A stretch of 60,000 nt of DNA from Symsagittifera roscoffensis (GCF_963678635.1 NC_087065.1:23891254-23951253); one strand, 5' to 3'. Counted from the first letter of the stretch, positions 11,779-22,951 are shown. Notes: generated by a model from the letters alone, not told the origin. Program-made: numbers and translations.

Positions 11779-12295
11779 CATGATTACATATATTTTAGTT
11801 TTTTTTCTCTGTCCAGCCTCGAGAAGATATTAATTTTGACAGTATGATGTGCAAATATCTACAAATCAGCTGGTTGATCTCATATGAGGAACACAAATGG
11901 GTGTAAATATCAGAAGGATACTGTGAATTGTGGATACAAACCAACAAGTTAACCGATTGAAACCACTTTTTGCTCAGCTTCAAGGTTCCATTCGGCATAA
12001 GTATCACAGTTGACCATTAGTTCACACGCATAAGTTTAATTTGTGAATCTCGCCAATAAATAAAAAAAGCGATCAATCTTTCTTAAGGGGAACACATCTT
12101 GTACCCAACCTTATCATTTTTACATGCGTAAATGCGTTCTTTGCATCTCCGTTGTATCTTTTAACTAAAAATATTGCAATTGTGCGAAACTTGAAGGAGA
12201 ATTTAAGATTCCTTTTAATGCTTTGACTTTCAGTTTGACTACAGGGCCTTTTCGACCAGGGATTCACGGCCGAACTCTGACATGTGTCGAAACCT
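11779..12295. repeat. ~530-bp dispersed repeat, copy A
   Basis: Aligns by eye along its length with 27752-28318, sharing blocks such as CTACAAATCAGCTGGTTGAT, GATTGAAACCACTTTTTG and CTCTGACATGTGTCGAAA. The copies differ by many substitutions and small indels, so it is old. No protein domain is seen in the short ORFs inside it. Confidence 0.8.
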
Positions 12296-12479
12296 ATTAA
12301 ATATTTAGAGGCGGACTTCGCTATTTTAAGACGTTTAAATTTTTTCAACGTATTATTTTTGCATGTTTAACGAAAGATGTTTTTCACGTTTGAGCTATTT
12401 AGTATATTGCAATGGTTAACAATTTCGTTTGATTTTCCAGTTGAATTCATTATTTATTTAACCGAATTCAAACTCAGCA

Positions 12480-12830
12480 GCCTAGTAGTAGAAGGTTTCA
12501 GGTGTCTCCCAGGGGTTGCAATCTTGACCTCCAATTATGAATGCAAAAATCCTTTAAGTGTGCGAGACACGATGATTTATGTCGTTTAAAAAAAACTCAG
12601 AAAACTTTGTAAAGTAGTTCACAAAATTTGAAATTCCCAAACGTGTAGTTGGGTGCTGTCAGAGTACTCTCAAGCGAATCTTGCCTCAAATTATGACTGC
12701 CAATTAGTTTTTGAGATATGTTACTTTATGGTTTTTCAAGAAAAAACTTTGGAAAACTTAAATTTGAAGCTGTAGTAGGGTACTATGAGAGTACTCTCAG
12801 GAGTTGGAAATCTTGCGTCCAAATGCGACT
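12480..12830. repeat. Degenerate tandem array, ~125-160-bp units
   Basis: Three units carry a shared core, GGGTGCTGTCAGAGTACTCTC-like then ATCTTGCCTCAAATTATGACTG-like, beginning near 12493, 12653 and 12777. A partial fourth copy lies at about 13328-13345. Non-coding. Confidence 0.6.
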
Positions 12831-12879
12831 GCTCATTTGTTTTCAATTTCTAACTAGCACTTTAGCTTCAAGTTATCTT

Positions 12880-12945
12880 GGATCTCTAGCGTAGAGGTAG
12901 GGAAGGACAACCGCAACAAAAAAGACGGTTCGAACCTGGGCAGGG
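12880..12945 (+). repeat. tRNA-derived SINE head (pol III A and B boxes)
   Basis: An A-box-like TAGCGTAGAGG at 12887-12897 and a perfect B box GGTTCGAACC at 12927-12936 lie 40 bp apart, the spacing of a tRNA-type promoter. The bases between do not fold as a tRNA anticodon arm, so this is a SINE head and not a tRNA gene. Confidence 0.55.
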
Positions 12946-14174
12946 TTTGATATTTTTAATGAATTTATTCGTATGCTAGTTGAAAGGCGTCCGCTCTAAA
13001 AGTTGAGGCATGTTTGTTGGCAGTTTTTTTTCTCAAATTGGCTCCTAATGCGTCATAATTGGCTTGCGTCACTTAGCAATTAAGTAAACTGATAATTGGC
13101 GTACGTCACTCAAGAAATTTTGCAGACTCCCAGTAGCGTTATCGGTAATATTTTTGCTTGTGTATGCGAAGTGCAACTTACTTCGTCTCTGTGTAAGTTG
13201 TTTCAACAGAACTAAGATGTAAAAACTTTGCGGTTTTATGTTTTTTTTTTTGGTTTTTCAAAGTTTGATTAAAAAAAAACTTGAAAAAAAAAACATTTAA
13301 GAAAGTTTGAATTGAACAACCTTGTAATTGGGTGCTGTCAGAGTACAGATCTGACAGGATGCAGATCTTATTTCCAGTATATGTTGTTTTCTGTAGTGTT
13401 TTTAAACATTCGAAGCACCGGAGGTGCGTTACACGCTAGTACTTCAAAAAAATATGTATTCTGTCCAAATTATTTCGCTTTCTGTTTTGTCGGCTCAGTG
13501 ATCTAATTGGAGTAGTTTCATGGGACAGATTGTTTTTATGCTCACTGGATTACAAGTTGCTGAAATGTTTATAGAATTAATAGCTCAAAGTTTCCATGGC
13601 AACTGTTTTTTCTTTTTGTTTCGGCTTCTTAGGTTTCGGTCTTTATTTTATTGGATTATTTGCCTCTTATTGCGTCCTTCGACGCGGGAAAAAAATTTTT
13701 ATCTGCGTTTTTTGAGGGGGAGGGGTCTTAAAATGTAAGTCTTGAGTTTTTATGATTTTTTTCGGCTTTTTAAATTATCCTTTTTTCGGTTTTAAAGGTT
13801 TGCCCATATTATGTCGGGTTAATGGCCTTTTATCCTTTCATCTTACGAGACAATAAAGTTTTGCGTGTGTGCGTGTTTTGAGAGTGAAGAGAGCTTGTTA
13901 AATTTTTATAAGTCTTGTAGATTTTTTTTTCGGCTTTAAGGGTTTCTGCTAAGGTGTTTTCGGCTTTGTTACAGCTTTGTAATTTTTTTTTCGATGCTAA
14001 TTTGGCATTCTATTGCCTTGGCGTTTTTTCAAAACTAGCCTTATTCATTTTGATGGATCCAGTTTTTCGATTTTTTTCCGACTTAGCGGCTTTCATGTTT
14101 TGCATTGCAAGTGGTGGGAAGCTCAGCTTCGCCTGTGTCAATTTTGGCATTCAGGGATATAAATGATCTTTTCA
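12946..14174. other. T-rich region upstream of the GST gene
   Basis: The plus strand is T-rich with recurrent TTTTTCGGCTTTT-like runs. A donor-like AAT|GTAAGT occurs at about 13733 and could end a 5' UTR exon of the GST gene, but this is unproven. Small ORFs here are low-complexity (Phe/Leu-rich) and are not supported. Confidence 0.4.
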
Positions 14175-14175
14175 G
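14165..14175 (+). promoter_or_regulatory. Putative 3' splice site just upstream of the GST start codon
   Basis: The tract GATCTTTTCAG ends 10 bases before the ATG at 14186. It could be the acceptor of a 5' UTR intron or of a spliced leader. Confidence 0.4.
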
Positions 14176-14185
14176 ATTTCAATTG

Positions 14186-14842
14186 ATGGCTCTCACCCTT
14201 GGCTATTGGAACATCCGTGGTCTTGCCGAACAGATCCGACTTGTTCTGGAGTACCTGGAGATTCCTTACGAGCAGAAGATATACACTCGCGAAGAATACC
14301 AAGAATGGTTTGCGAAGGACAAACTTGAACTGGGAATCGATTTTCCTAATTTGCCATATCTGATTGACGGAGACTTCAAAACATCACAATCATGTGCAAT
14401 TTTGAAATACCTTGGCCGGAAACACGGATTATTTGGCGGAGGTTCGAACGAGTTAATAACGAAACAAGAGGCAATGTTGGACACTGTTCATGATATGCGA
14501 AATAGGTTCTCGAAGCTTTGTTACGGCGATGATTTCGAAGCGAAAACACCCGAATATTCGGAATACTGTGTGAAAATGCTCAAACAGTTCGAAATGTGGT
14601 TTGCAAGCAAGAAATATTTGCTTGGTGACAAACTGTACGTTGGAGATTTCTACATGTACGAGGTGTTAGATATCAATGAAGTCTTTGATTCGAAAGTGTT
14701 GGAGCCGTTTTCGAATGTAAGGAGGTTCAAAAAAGACATCGCATCTTTACCGCAGATCGAAAAGTATCTGAAAAGTGACAAATTTAAGAAGTTTCCGATT
14801 AATGGACCATCGGCTAAATGGGGTGGAGGCAAAGAACAGTGA
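14186..14842 (+). CDS. Glutathione S-transferase, mu class
   Basis: A cytosolic enzyme that conjugates glutathione to electrophiles. The 218-codon frame plus stop matches the usual length of mu-class GSTs. The thioredoxin-like N-terminal domain (about 1-83) starts G-Y-W-N-I-R-G with the catalytic Tyr at residue 7. It carries the family block F-P-N-L-P-Y-L-I-D-G-D, then the glutathione-site S-Q-S near residue 72, followed by A-I-L-K-Y-L-G-R-K-H. The all-helical C-terminal domain (about 90-218) includes G-D-K-L-Y-V-G-D-F, the family motif near residue 150, and ends W-G-G-G-K-E-Q. The frame is open upstream to 14105, but the ATG at 14186 gives the family N-terminus. The CDS is a single exon, whereas vertebrate GSTM genes are split. 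A splice-acceptor-like TTTTCAG lies just before the start. It is similar in style to helminth and chordate mu GSTs. Confidence 0.95.
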   Translation: MALTLGYWNIRGLAEQIRLVLEYLEIPYEQKIYTREEYQEWFAKDKLELGIDFPNLPYLIDGDFKTSQSCAILKYLGRKHGLFGGGSNELITKQEAMLDTVHDMRNRFSKLCYGDDFEAKTPEYSEYCVKMLKQFEMWFASKKYLLGDKLYVGDFYMYEVLDINEVFDSKVLEPFSNVRRFKKDIASLPQIEKYLKSDKFKKFPINGPSAKWGGGKEQ

Positions 14843-15440
14843 GTGCCGAACTAAAAACGACTGATACAATTTTGTAAAATTGTATAAAAAATTACTTAAA
14901 TTACTCCGATGCACGTGGGAATTTTTCCAATGACTGAAACCTGTTTGCTCAATGATGCATATCTTGACTTTGCAATATTAAGTAAATTTAAAATTTAAAT
15001 ACTTAAAAACCTAGATACTTAATTTAAAAATATGTGGGTGTGTGACCAGTTTTTTGTCAAGAATTGTAGCGAGCGGATCAGGAATTAACTTTAATTTTCT
15101 AATAGTTGAGGCGGTGATTTTTACATGCTCCTTACCCCAAGAAGACAATTTTTTGAATTAGTCAAAAGAAATGCCTATTTTAGGCGCCCTTAGAAAATCA
15201 AAGCTGTGCGCTTTAGGTTCATCAGAACATTTTTGTAATGAAGACAACCTAATTGTATGAGAACTTCTGACAAAGTATAGTGAATCGGATGTTTGCTTGT
15301 GTTCTGAAAATATCTTTGTTGTTTTTAAATTGAAACCAAGTTTTCGAGAAAAATTATAAAAATATTTATGAAGTGAAAATTTCCTCGAAATTTACTCATT
15401 AAAACCCAGTATTTATATTATACCTAACAATTTTTATCAA
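14843..15440 (+). other. 3' flank of the GST gene
   Basis: AT-rich. No canonical AATAAA is seen in the first 200 bases; a TATAAA near 14882 is a possible weak poly(A) signal. Nothing else is recognised. Confidence 0.4.
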
Positions 15441-15444
15441 CAAG

Positions 15445-15574
15445 GACGCCGAAACTGAGAAAAAGTTCACGGAAGTGAATTTTATGATCACTTGTTCGCT
15501 TTGCCACAATATCTTGTTCGAACCACGCACACTGCCTTGTCATCTGCTGTAGATCTCTCAATATATGGACTATG
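15445..15574 (+). pseudogene. RING-finger exon relic
   Basis: After an acceptor-like ATCAACAAG, the frame from 15445 reads D-A-E-T-E-K-K-F and then I-T-C-S-L-C-H-N-I-L-F-E-P-R-T-L-P-C, the start of a C3HC4 RING as in TRIM-type E3 ligases (C-x2-C, then P-R-T-L-P-C). It then breaks: the next residue is His with no intervening residue, where C-x-H is expected, and a TAG stops the frame at 15550-15552. A strong donor ATG|GTAAGT follows at 15574. The edges look like an exon, but the frame break and irregular Cys-His spacing suggest a pseudogene or a one-base error. No partner exons are seen nearby. Confidence 0.45.
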
Positions 15575-17150
15575 GTAAGTTTTCAAAATCAACAACTAAA
15601 ATACGATCATTACTGAAGGCAGTTATCATGAAGCAGATGACATGCAATTATTGGAAAAGTCAGAGGCACCATAAAAGGGTATGAATTATTCTCTTGATTC
15701 AAGGAGCTGCGCTGTAGGGTGTTTTACAAGATTTCAAAAAACTTTAAACATGTCCTGATGAGGACTAATTAGTAAAACAAGGTATTCAGCTTGCATCTAG
15801 ATCATTTTCGACTAATTTCTAGGTTTTTGAACTGATTCGTCCAATTTTTACCCTTGCGAAAGTAATTGGCTTGTAATAAGGAACTACAATTTTTCCCCGT
15901 AAGAAACTGTTACAAATCTTACTTGCTTTTGTTAGTTCGTTTATTACTCAACGTGACTTTTTCCCACAGGTAAAGTGGGCGCCTATGTAGTGTACGGTCT
16001 GGGATTGAGTCCCGGCGGGACTTTGTTCTTTTTTTTTCAGTATGTATGAATTAATTTTTTTTCGGTGTAAAAAGAATTACAGGAATTTTGCTTGTCTGCC
16101 CAAGCTTTGTCGGAATATGACGACTGTTTTAAGAGTCGATGAACGTCGTTCAGACTCTTATATATTTCGTGATTTTTGATTTTCGCGGTTTAATTTTTGA
16201 TATCTTTTTATGATAGTTCATTTTATTTGTTGAAAAAAAGGCAAACGTAACTATCGAACAGCGAAATGGTAAAGGTCACGAAAAACAAATTGGGTTACTT
16301 TCAAATAACAAAAGTGTCAACCATAATTTTTGTTCAAAATTCAAAGAACTAAAGGCAATCTATTGTTTTCCTTTGAAATTCGAAAGTTGAGATTTTTTCA
16401 ACAAGCAAGGCTGGCTGTAATTTTTTCTGTTTACTGGTATTCAATGACTCTTGTTCATTGTCTGTTGGTTTTGTTTTTTTGCTGTAATCTTTTTTTCATA
16501 GTTAAAAGTCTTGTTTATAGTAGTTTTATGGGGGACTAAAAGCTTTCAAAAATCTTTGTTTTTTCGACTGATGTCTGCTCGCAGATTGTCGGCTTTGTTT
16601 GAGTTTTGTAAGGTTTGCTCCGTTGCTAATTTAATAATCAAATATTTTCCTTGTCATTTTTGCCTCGCATGCACATTCATCGAGAACAACGAAAATTTTG
16701 TTAGACCTAGTTTTTTTCATCAATTTTTTCGACTTACATATATTTTTTGTTTGTTTAGTCTCAAATTGGAATGTAGACATTCTTCGGGCTAACGACTAGT
16801 TTAACAACATCAGTTAGAGCGCGGATGACTATGCTGCTGTGAAGCTATGCAGCACTTATGAGACACTATGCAGCTGACATGCTCAACCTCATGAAAATAC
16901 AAATTTAACTACTGGGTGGGTACAAGTTACTACAGAGTAGTTTCAGGACGACTTTAAACTTTTCAAAGTTTACAACATAATCAGATGTTTTTTTTGGCTC
17001 AACTGTAGTTTACTAAAATATTGTCGGCCTTACTTCCGCGTCGTAAGTTTTGTTCAGTTACTAACTTGAATTTCAAATGTCTCAGACATTTAGTTTCAGA
17101 AACCGTCAATTTTCAAAAAATGGGATTCCATTTAAAAAAAAAATGTTTTT
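15575..17150. other. Non-coding, T-rich, with a weak pol III-like segment
   Basis: A tRNA T-arm-like CTGGGATTGAGTCCCGG occurs near 15998-16014 without a clear A box. ORFs at 16330-16792 are Phe-rich low-complexity frames without a domain. Confidence 0.35.
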
Positions 17151-17159
17151 TTTTTCGTT

Positions 17160-17870
17160 GGCTCAAAAACTAATCTACCAATTTTGAGATTTTGATTTCA
17201 GTGAACAGAACGGATTTGAAATCTACCCTCAATTAGCGGCTACGCGCAAACGTTTTTGAGTTTTTGATTTTTTCTGCTAAACTAACCTCCCAAATCTGAG
17301 GTTTTCGGTTAATTGGAGATAACGGGTAGTAGGAAGTTCCCCTGACTTAGCGTCTGCTCACATTTTTTTACACATAAAATTATCGTTCTCAGATCAGTCA
17401 CTTTGTTACACATAAAGTTATCGTTCTCAGATCAGTCAGTTATCGTTCTCAGATCAGTCGATATCTGAGATTTTGGGTTCAATCTATAAACGGGTTGTGG
17501 GAAGCTCAGTTGCATACGCGACTCTGTCTAAATTATTTGACACAAAATAATATGGCCCTCAGAAAAGTCACACTTTTGATTTTTTGGCCGTTGTTCGAAA
17601 TTTTTTGAAATTTTCCGACAACTACCCTGCCACTACTGGGATTTTGGTTTTAATCGGACTTACAGGTTGGGCGAATCGCTTCTGCGCAAACAGGTATGCC
17701 CAGTTTTTTTAAACAAAAAGGTATGGCTGTTGGAAATGTCAACTTTCTGAGTTGTTGACCGTTTTTTGGACTGTTTTTGATAGCTAACTGCCACATCTCA
17801 TATCATAGGTTTAAACGACGCAGCAAGTTGTTGGAAGCTTACCTTCATAATTTGCTACGCCCAGTTCCTT
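17160..17870. repeat. Degenerate tandem array, ~120-175-bp units
   Basis: A block like CCAAATCTGAGATTTTGGTTTCAATCGG, then a GGGTTGTGGGAAGCT-like core and a TACGCGCAAAC-like end, recurs from about 17165, 17283, 17457, 17617 and 17777. Nested in it, 17370-17460 repeats a TTATCGTTCTCAGATCAGTC core three times. Confidence 0.6.
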
Positions 17871-20263
17871 CTATACTACTCCTTAATTTTTTGTAAAAAT
17901 TTTCTTTTGTTGTGTATATGTTCACCTAGTTTTTTTCAACATATTTCATTTTTTTCAATTGATGTTTTCTTATGATTGTTCTGCGCTTCTGTGTAAAAAG
18001 TTCCGCTCTATATCTCTCGGTCAAAAATTTTCTTAATCGAGTTTTTAAAAAAACAGCTACGCCCTTATTTTTTGTTCGGTTTTTCCTAATTTTTTACCCT
18101 TGCGATAAACAAGGGTGTTGCAATCGGGTTTTAGATGTTTTTCCCCTAAACAACTTTGTTCACAGGATATTGATCATCTCCGTCTTGACTTCCATCATTG
18201 GACAGACAATTTTTGCGCGTGCCTGAATTCTTAAATCCCGTTTAATTTCAAATTTGTTTTTTCAAAAAATTGGCTGTCATTTTACGACACTCCGATATCA
18301 GTACATCAATTTTTTCTGCGTTTTTATTCTCTTTTTCCAGCTTAAAAATTTTCAGCTTACAGTTTAATGGCTCAGAGACCCCTTTTTGAGTCGTTTGAGG
18401 AGCAAAATTTATTAAAGTGTTTTGAGAGGACTTAAATTTTTTCGAGTTTTAAAGCTCTTCCAATAAAAACTTTTTTTTTCGGTGCAAGTTGTGTCTGCTC
18501 GTTTTTTATCTAAAGTTCATTTGCCTTACTTCTTGTCTTGTTTTCTTAAATTGATTTTTTAATTCTAAGTAATAACCAAGACATGCAGAAATATTTTTGG
18601 TAGAGTAGTGTTTTCGATATTTTTAGTAGTAACAGTACAATTTATGGGAAGCTGCAGTGACTGGTTGGCGTGGTTCCCCCTATTTTATTCTAAACAACTC
18701 AACACCATGCAATTTCATTACCTACTTATTGTTGCCTTACACCGTTTTATTCCAAAATGAAAAGAAAACATACTTCAAAGGGGTCTTTTGTAAAAAGCAG
18801 AGAATTAAACGATAAATTTTTTTGCCTATCAAAGCGAGACAATTTCGCTCTATCTATTTCGCATTCGTTTTCAACAGAAACGATCATACCAACAGTTTCA
18901 ATGAGTCCTTCTAAAAGGAAACGAAATGACTTGGCCAATAATTTCAATTAATCGTTCCAAATTGAACCAAAAACGAGCAATACTTCAATGAACTTTAAAG
19001 GCTCGCAAATAATTAGACGGCTATTGACAAAAATAAAACTTGTCAAACACTTTCAACCGGTTTAGAAATGTAAAAAAGTTTAATTAACGCAAAAGTCTAA
19101 AATCAATCATTTTTAGAATCAATCTCGAAGTTAAATCTATATCCTGATTGCTTTGTCAGTTTTTTTTTGAATTGTTGGCGCACAACTGCAAAACTAAAGG
19201 GTTTTTCAGCCCCTAGCACCAACCTAGCAACCCAAAAACAAGTGCGATTGTCCTGGGATTAAATTGTTAATGCACGAGTCAAGTTCTTGCATGTCGTTAC
19301 GTTTCCGGGAGTCTGCAAGGAAACGTCTGTTCAGAAAAAGTTGACACAAGTTTAAGTAGGATTAAAATTTGAACTTTAATATTACAAAAGAATAAACAAA
19401 AATATGAAAAAGATTACACTAGCTTAACTCAAACTAGACAACGCTCTGAAAAAGTACAAATCATTTTTGTTTTCGTAAACGCACATCACGTTTTGTTATT
19501 TTTACTTAAATACACGGTATTTGTGAACTTATGGCCAATCGATTCATCGAGAAAAAAAAATAATTACGGAGGCGTTTGTTCGCAGCTGCCCACTAGTTTC
19601 CCCATTTTCGGGTGGGCTCCGCTGAAATAGGATTGGATGCCGAAATGCCAGCCTGTGGCAGCATTTGTTGTTCTAGTATCTAGCAGACCGGAAGCTATAA
19701 GAACTGGCTTTTGGCTTGTTATCAGATGAAGCTGTGAATTGGAAAGAAGACTCAATCATATTTTGTTTAGTGTGTTTGCGTTTGTGTTCGTGCTTGCGAT
19801 TGTCAAATTTTATATTTGTCATAATTTACATCTAATTTTTATGAACTAGCACAAGCAGGTTTTTTTGGTAATCATAATGATTCTGTGAAAAATCTAATTG
19901 AAAAAAGTAAAGAACTTGTCGATAAGAGTCCGAATTAATTATTTCAGGAAGACTCATTTCAGTATGTATAACTGTAGCATGCAAATAAACCAAGTTTTTC
20001 AATATGATGCGTGCGTTTATTGCAGGATTAATTTTGGTGTGATAAGAGTTAAGATAAGGAGTTCATACAGCAATAGTTTTGGTTGTCAAATGACTAGGGT
20101 TTAAAATGTGCTAAATTGTTGTGGTTTTAATTTTTTTAAAGTGATATGACTAGTCGTTAAAATGTACGGTGTTGAGATGGCTGATATTAAATTGTAGGAC
20201 ACCGTTGGCATAAGGATATAGCCTCAAACTTTTTCAAAATCAAACCTGATTTCAAATTCCACC
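17871..20263. other. Non-coding region with one unexplained GC-richer segment
   Basis: Mostly AT-rich sequence without a recognisable gene. A minus-strand open stretch at about 19565-19700 (reading L-L-D-T-R-T-T-N-A-A-T-G-W-H-F and ending at a stop at 19564) is richer in G+C than its surroundings. It might be a terminal exon of an unknown gene, but it matches no family I know. Confidence 0.3.
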
Positions 20264-20268
20264 TCAAC
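20264..20268. repeat. Target-site duplication TCAAC, left
   Basis: TCAAC directly before the left LTR recurs at 26405-26409 directly after the right LTR. Confidence 0.65.
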
Positions 20269-20479
20269 TAATAAGAAGTTTTCAAATGCCATTGGTATAC
20301 TGAAGCTAACTAAGCTATGTTGCAAGAATAAAAAGAATTGTGTTGAATTAAAACCGACTGTTGGCTAAAGAGAACCATAGTGACGCGAAGTCCACTGGAC
20401 TTCGTATAAAGCGTAACTGACTGGTAACTAATTAGTCGCTAATGTCAAGGTTACTACGTTAAAACACACAATCACAACA
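20269..20479 (-). repeat. 3' LTR of the 20.3-26.4 kb element, ~211 bp
   Basis: Shares TAATAAGAAG...AAATGCCAYTGGTATA, the GTAACTAATTAG block and the end ACAATCACAAC with 26287-26404, in the same order. It contains about 93 bp lacking from the right copy, including a perfect small palindrome CGAAGTCCACTGGACTTCG at about 20386-20404. Confidence 0.75.
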
Positions 20480-21006
20480 TTCCCCAATGCACGAAAAAGT
20501 TGTCTGCACCTCTACTAAGTAGCCAATATCACACATATACTCCATTCTCCCTTCGCCCCACGAGATCCGAAGTTTGAAACAAAAAGAATCAACTTTCAGC
20601 ACCAATGGAATATATAAGAGAATATACACATGTATATGAAATATCAATTGCAGGCTACATACATTTCGATACAGATATGTACAACATTTCAAAATTAAAG
20701 AAGACAAGTAACAAAGGGCTAGGTACAATTGGGGTTATGTATAACTTAACAAATAAAACATCATAAAACTAACTAAAAGTGACAATTGCAATAAAATTCG
20801 GTCAACATAGTACCAACTAATATGTCCGCTAAGAATTAGGAAATGAACGTATTGAGATTTTGACAAATTGTTGAGGATAAACCATTGCTAAAAAAATAGA
20901 ACATAATCGGTCTGAAGAAGTTTTGAGAGTTTAAACTACTGAATTAAATGTTTGAGGGAAAATATCTTCTTCACCTCTTATTTCCGTATCTACTGATGAC
21001 GAAGTA

Positions 21007-22092
21007 TTACTCCCCCCATCTTCCGTAGGTGAGCACAACACAGCGAGTTTCGGTTCCATTAAAGATGTGGTCGAGTGAGAGCCTTGAGTCGTTTAGGCTC
21101 CTAAGGTTGGTCTTGCTGGGATGTCCTCCAGAGGTGCCAAGAATGCCGAGGGTGACTCGAAATTGTTGGAGGCATCTGTTGATAGAGGAAAATTTGATCA
21201 AAGCTTCCTCTTCTGAGTCAACATCGTCTATTACCACAACCAATGGTAACACTTGCTGGATGAATAGCCTCTCTCCATAAAATTTTGGGGGACCTGTGTT
21301 CCTTCCGGACGGGACGAGCTGTAAGAGGGAGTTTCTGGTACTAAGTCTGTTGGCTTCTCGGGAGAACTCTCTATGGCGATGGGGTTCTCGATCGTGCCTG
21401 GATTTGATGTTGAATAGACCAAGATTGAGTGGTCGCCGGATAATGTTCGTCTTGAATGATCTAAAGCACTTTCACAAATGAAAAACTGAGAATTAGAGTT
21501 AACCCAGAAGTCGGTGCCCAGATAGTATTCTAAAACGTTGTCCCAATAGTCTAAATCTAATGGCGATGAACAGTCTGAGATAACGTAAGAGAAACTTTGG
21601 GTGTTGGAAACATTTGTTTTCCTCCTTTTCGTCGATATAGAGCCCGATAGTTTGCTTGAGAGTGTGGGACTTGCTTCATTATATTCCTTTATTTCTCTCT
21701 TGAGTTTCTCTTTGTCTTTTCTGCTGATTCATTATTATTAACTAAAGTATTCGGGACGGACGAAATTTTTTTAGGAGCCAATGGTTGGTTTTTCTTGAAA
21801 GCGAGATCCAATTTTTTTAGTACGTGGCCGTTATCTAGGGGTCCGTGCTTTTTGTGTCAGAAATAAGTTTTTCGCCAAGGGGTTTAAAGTACCGTTGGCC
21901 TTCCCTTCTGTTCACTGTCCTTCTATACCAATTACCTCCTTGGTTAAAGGACAATGGGGCTCTCAGTATTATTTGATCTATTTTGTCCGTTGGATCGCAC
22001 TCATCTCCACTGTTGTCTGGTATAGTTTCCTCCAGGTATCCATCCTCTGTACTATAGTTTGCCCACAAGTCCTGGGCTTTCTCTTTCGACAT
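21007..22092 (-). pseudogene. Post-integrase tail region of the 20.3-26.4 kb element
   Basis: Open minus-strand pieces at 22092-21835, 21422-21231 and 21252-21007 lie where an integrase C-terminal extension or third ORF would be. One piece reads E-S-S-P-E-K-P-T-D-L, close to E-S-P-E-K-P-T-K-D-L in the tail ORF at 58769-59875. It is Ser/Pro/Glu-rich, its function is unknown and it is broken by frameshifts. Confidence 0.5.
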
Positions 22093-22379
22093 GATCTAAG
22101 GATTTCCAGAAAAGGTGACCTAATAAAATGTTTTGAAAAAGGTGAACATCCAACTGATTATTAATTCGTTGAACGAAGATTCCAAATGATTTTATCAATC
22201 GGCGCGCTTAAAGTCGGTTTGGGCTCGTTAAACACCATTGTTATAAAATGTGCTTTGACTGCGTAAATAAAACGTTCTATAACTCCGTTAGATCAATGAT
22301 CTCCGACCGAACCTAATTAAATTAATATGGTTTTTCTCGCAGAATTTTTGGAATTCATTTGAAGGGAAGCAGGACCCAA

Positions 22380-22951
22380 TGGTCTACTCTGATTCACTTC
22401 GGGAATCCATGTAGATTGCAGTATTCCGTCACAAATGTGTGTATCGAAGAAGCTGAAGTATTATTTACTACTTTAGCCGAGGGAAGTTTTGTGAAATTAT
22501 CTTCGCATAAAAGTAAGTACTTTGACGTGCCCAAGCTTTTGTCCAATGGGCCTGCAAAATCCAGATTTATTTCTTTGTTAGCTGCTGATAAATCGGGTAA
22601 TTTCTGCGTATTGTTTGAGCCCAGAATGACTTTAAGCTTCTTACCAGCTTTTATACACTGAGCACAATTTTTCCCGTGATGATAAACTTCTCGTTATAAG
22701 TGCGGCTACCGAACATTCTCCGCCAGTCCTTTCATCCCGAACTGTCCCGAATGGGTCTCGTGTAACAGTTTCATGAACGGAAACCTAAGAGCCTCTGGTA
22801 CGATCAATTTGTTATCATCAAATAATTTTACTTCCTTCTCATGAATATCCCGTTGGAAGGTAATCAAATAGACCCTGAATCTATCCAGTGGTCTACCATC
22901 TTCCACCACCTCCATCACATCTTTGAGGATTTTGTCTTTGTATATCATCAT
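22380..22951 (-). pseudogene. Integrase of the 20.3-26.4 kb element, broken
   Basis: The minus frame 22951-22706 carries the first half of the H2C2 zinc site (L-L-H-E-T-H-S-G-Q-F-G-M-K-G). After a frame change, a second open stretch from about 22670 to 22380 supplies C-A-Q-C and then L-D-F-A-G-P-L with the first catalytic Asp, G-T-S-K-Y-L-L-L and F-T-K-L-P-S-A. The downstream catalytic Asp and Glu are not recovered as one frame. Confidence 0.75.

Noticed and set aside
12073-12348. 91-codon minus-strand ORF
   Set aside because: Lies inside the ~530-bp dispersed repeat; the other copy at 27752-28318 does not keep the frame.
12880-12945. Possible tRNA gene
   Set aside because: A and B boxes are present, but acceptor and anticodon stems cannot be paired; a SINE head is a better reading.
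13312-14166. Several plus-strand ORFs upstream of GST
   Set aside because: Phe/Leu-rich translations of T-runs, with no domain and no conserved start.
18747-18951. ORFs open on both strands at the same place
   Set aside because: Short, compositionally biased and without domain; a chance mirror of low-complexity sequence.
19564-19755. 63-codon minus-strand ORF as a gene
   Set aside because: Composition is suggestive but no family, start or partner exon was found; kept only as a note in the region entry.
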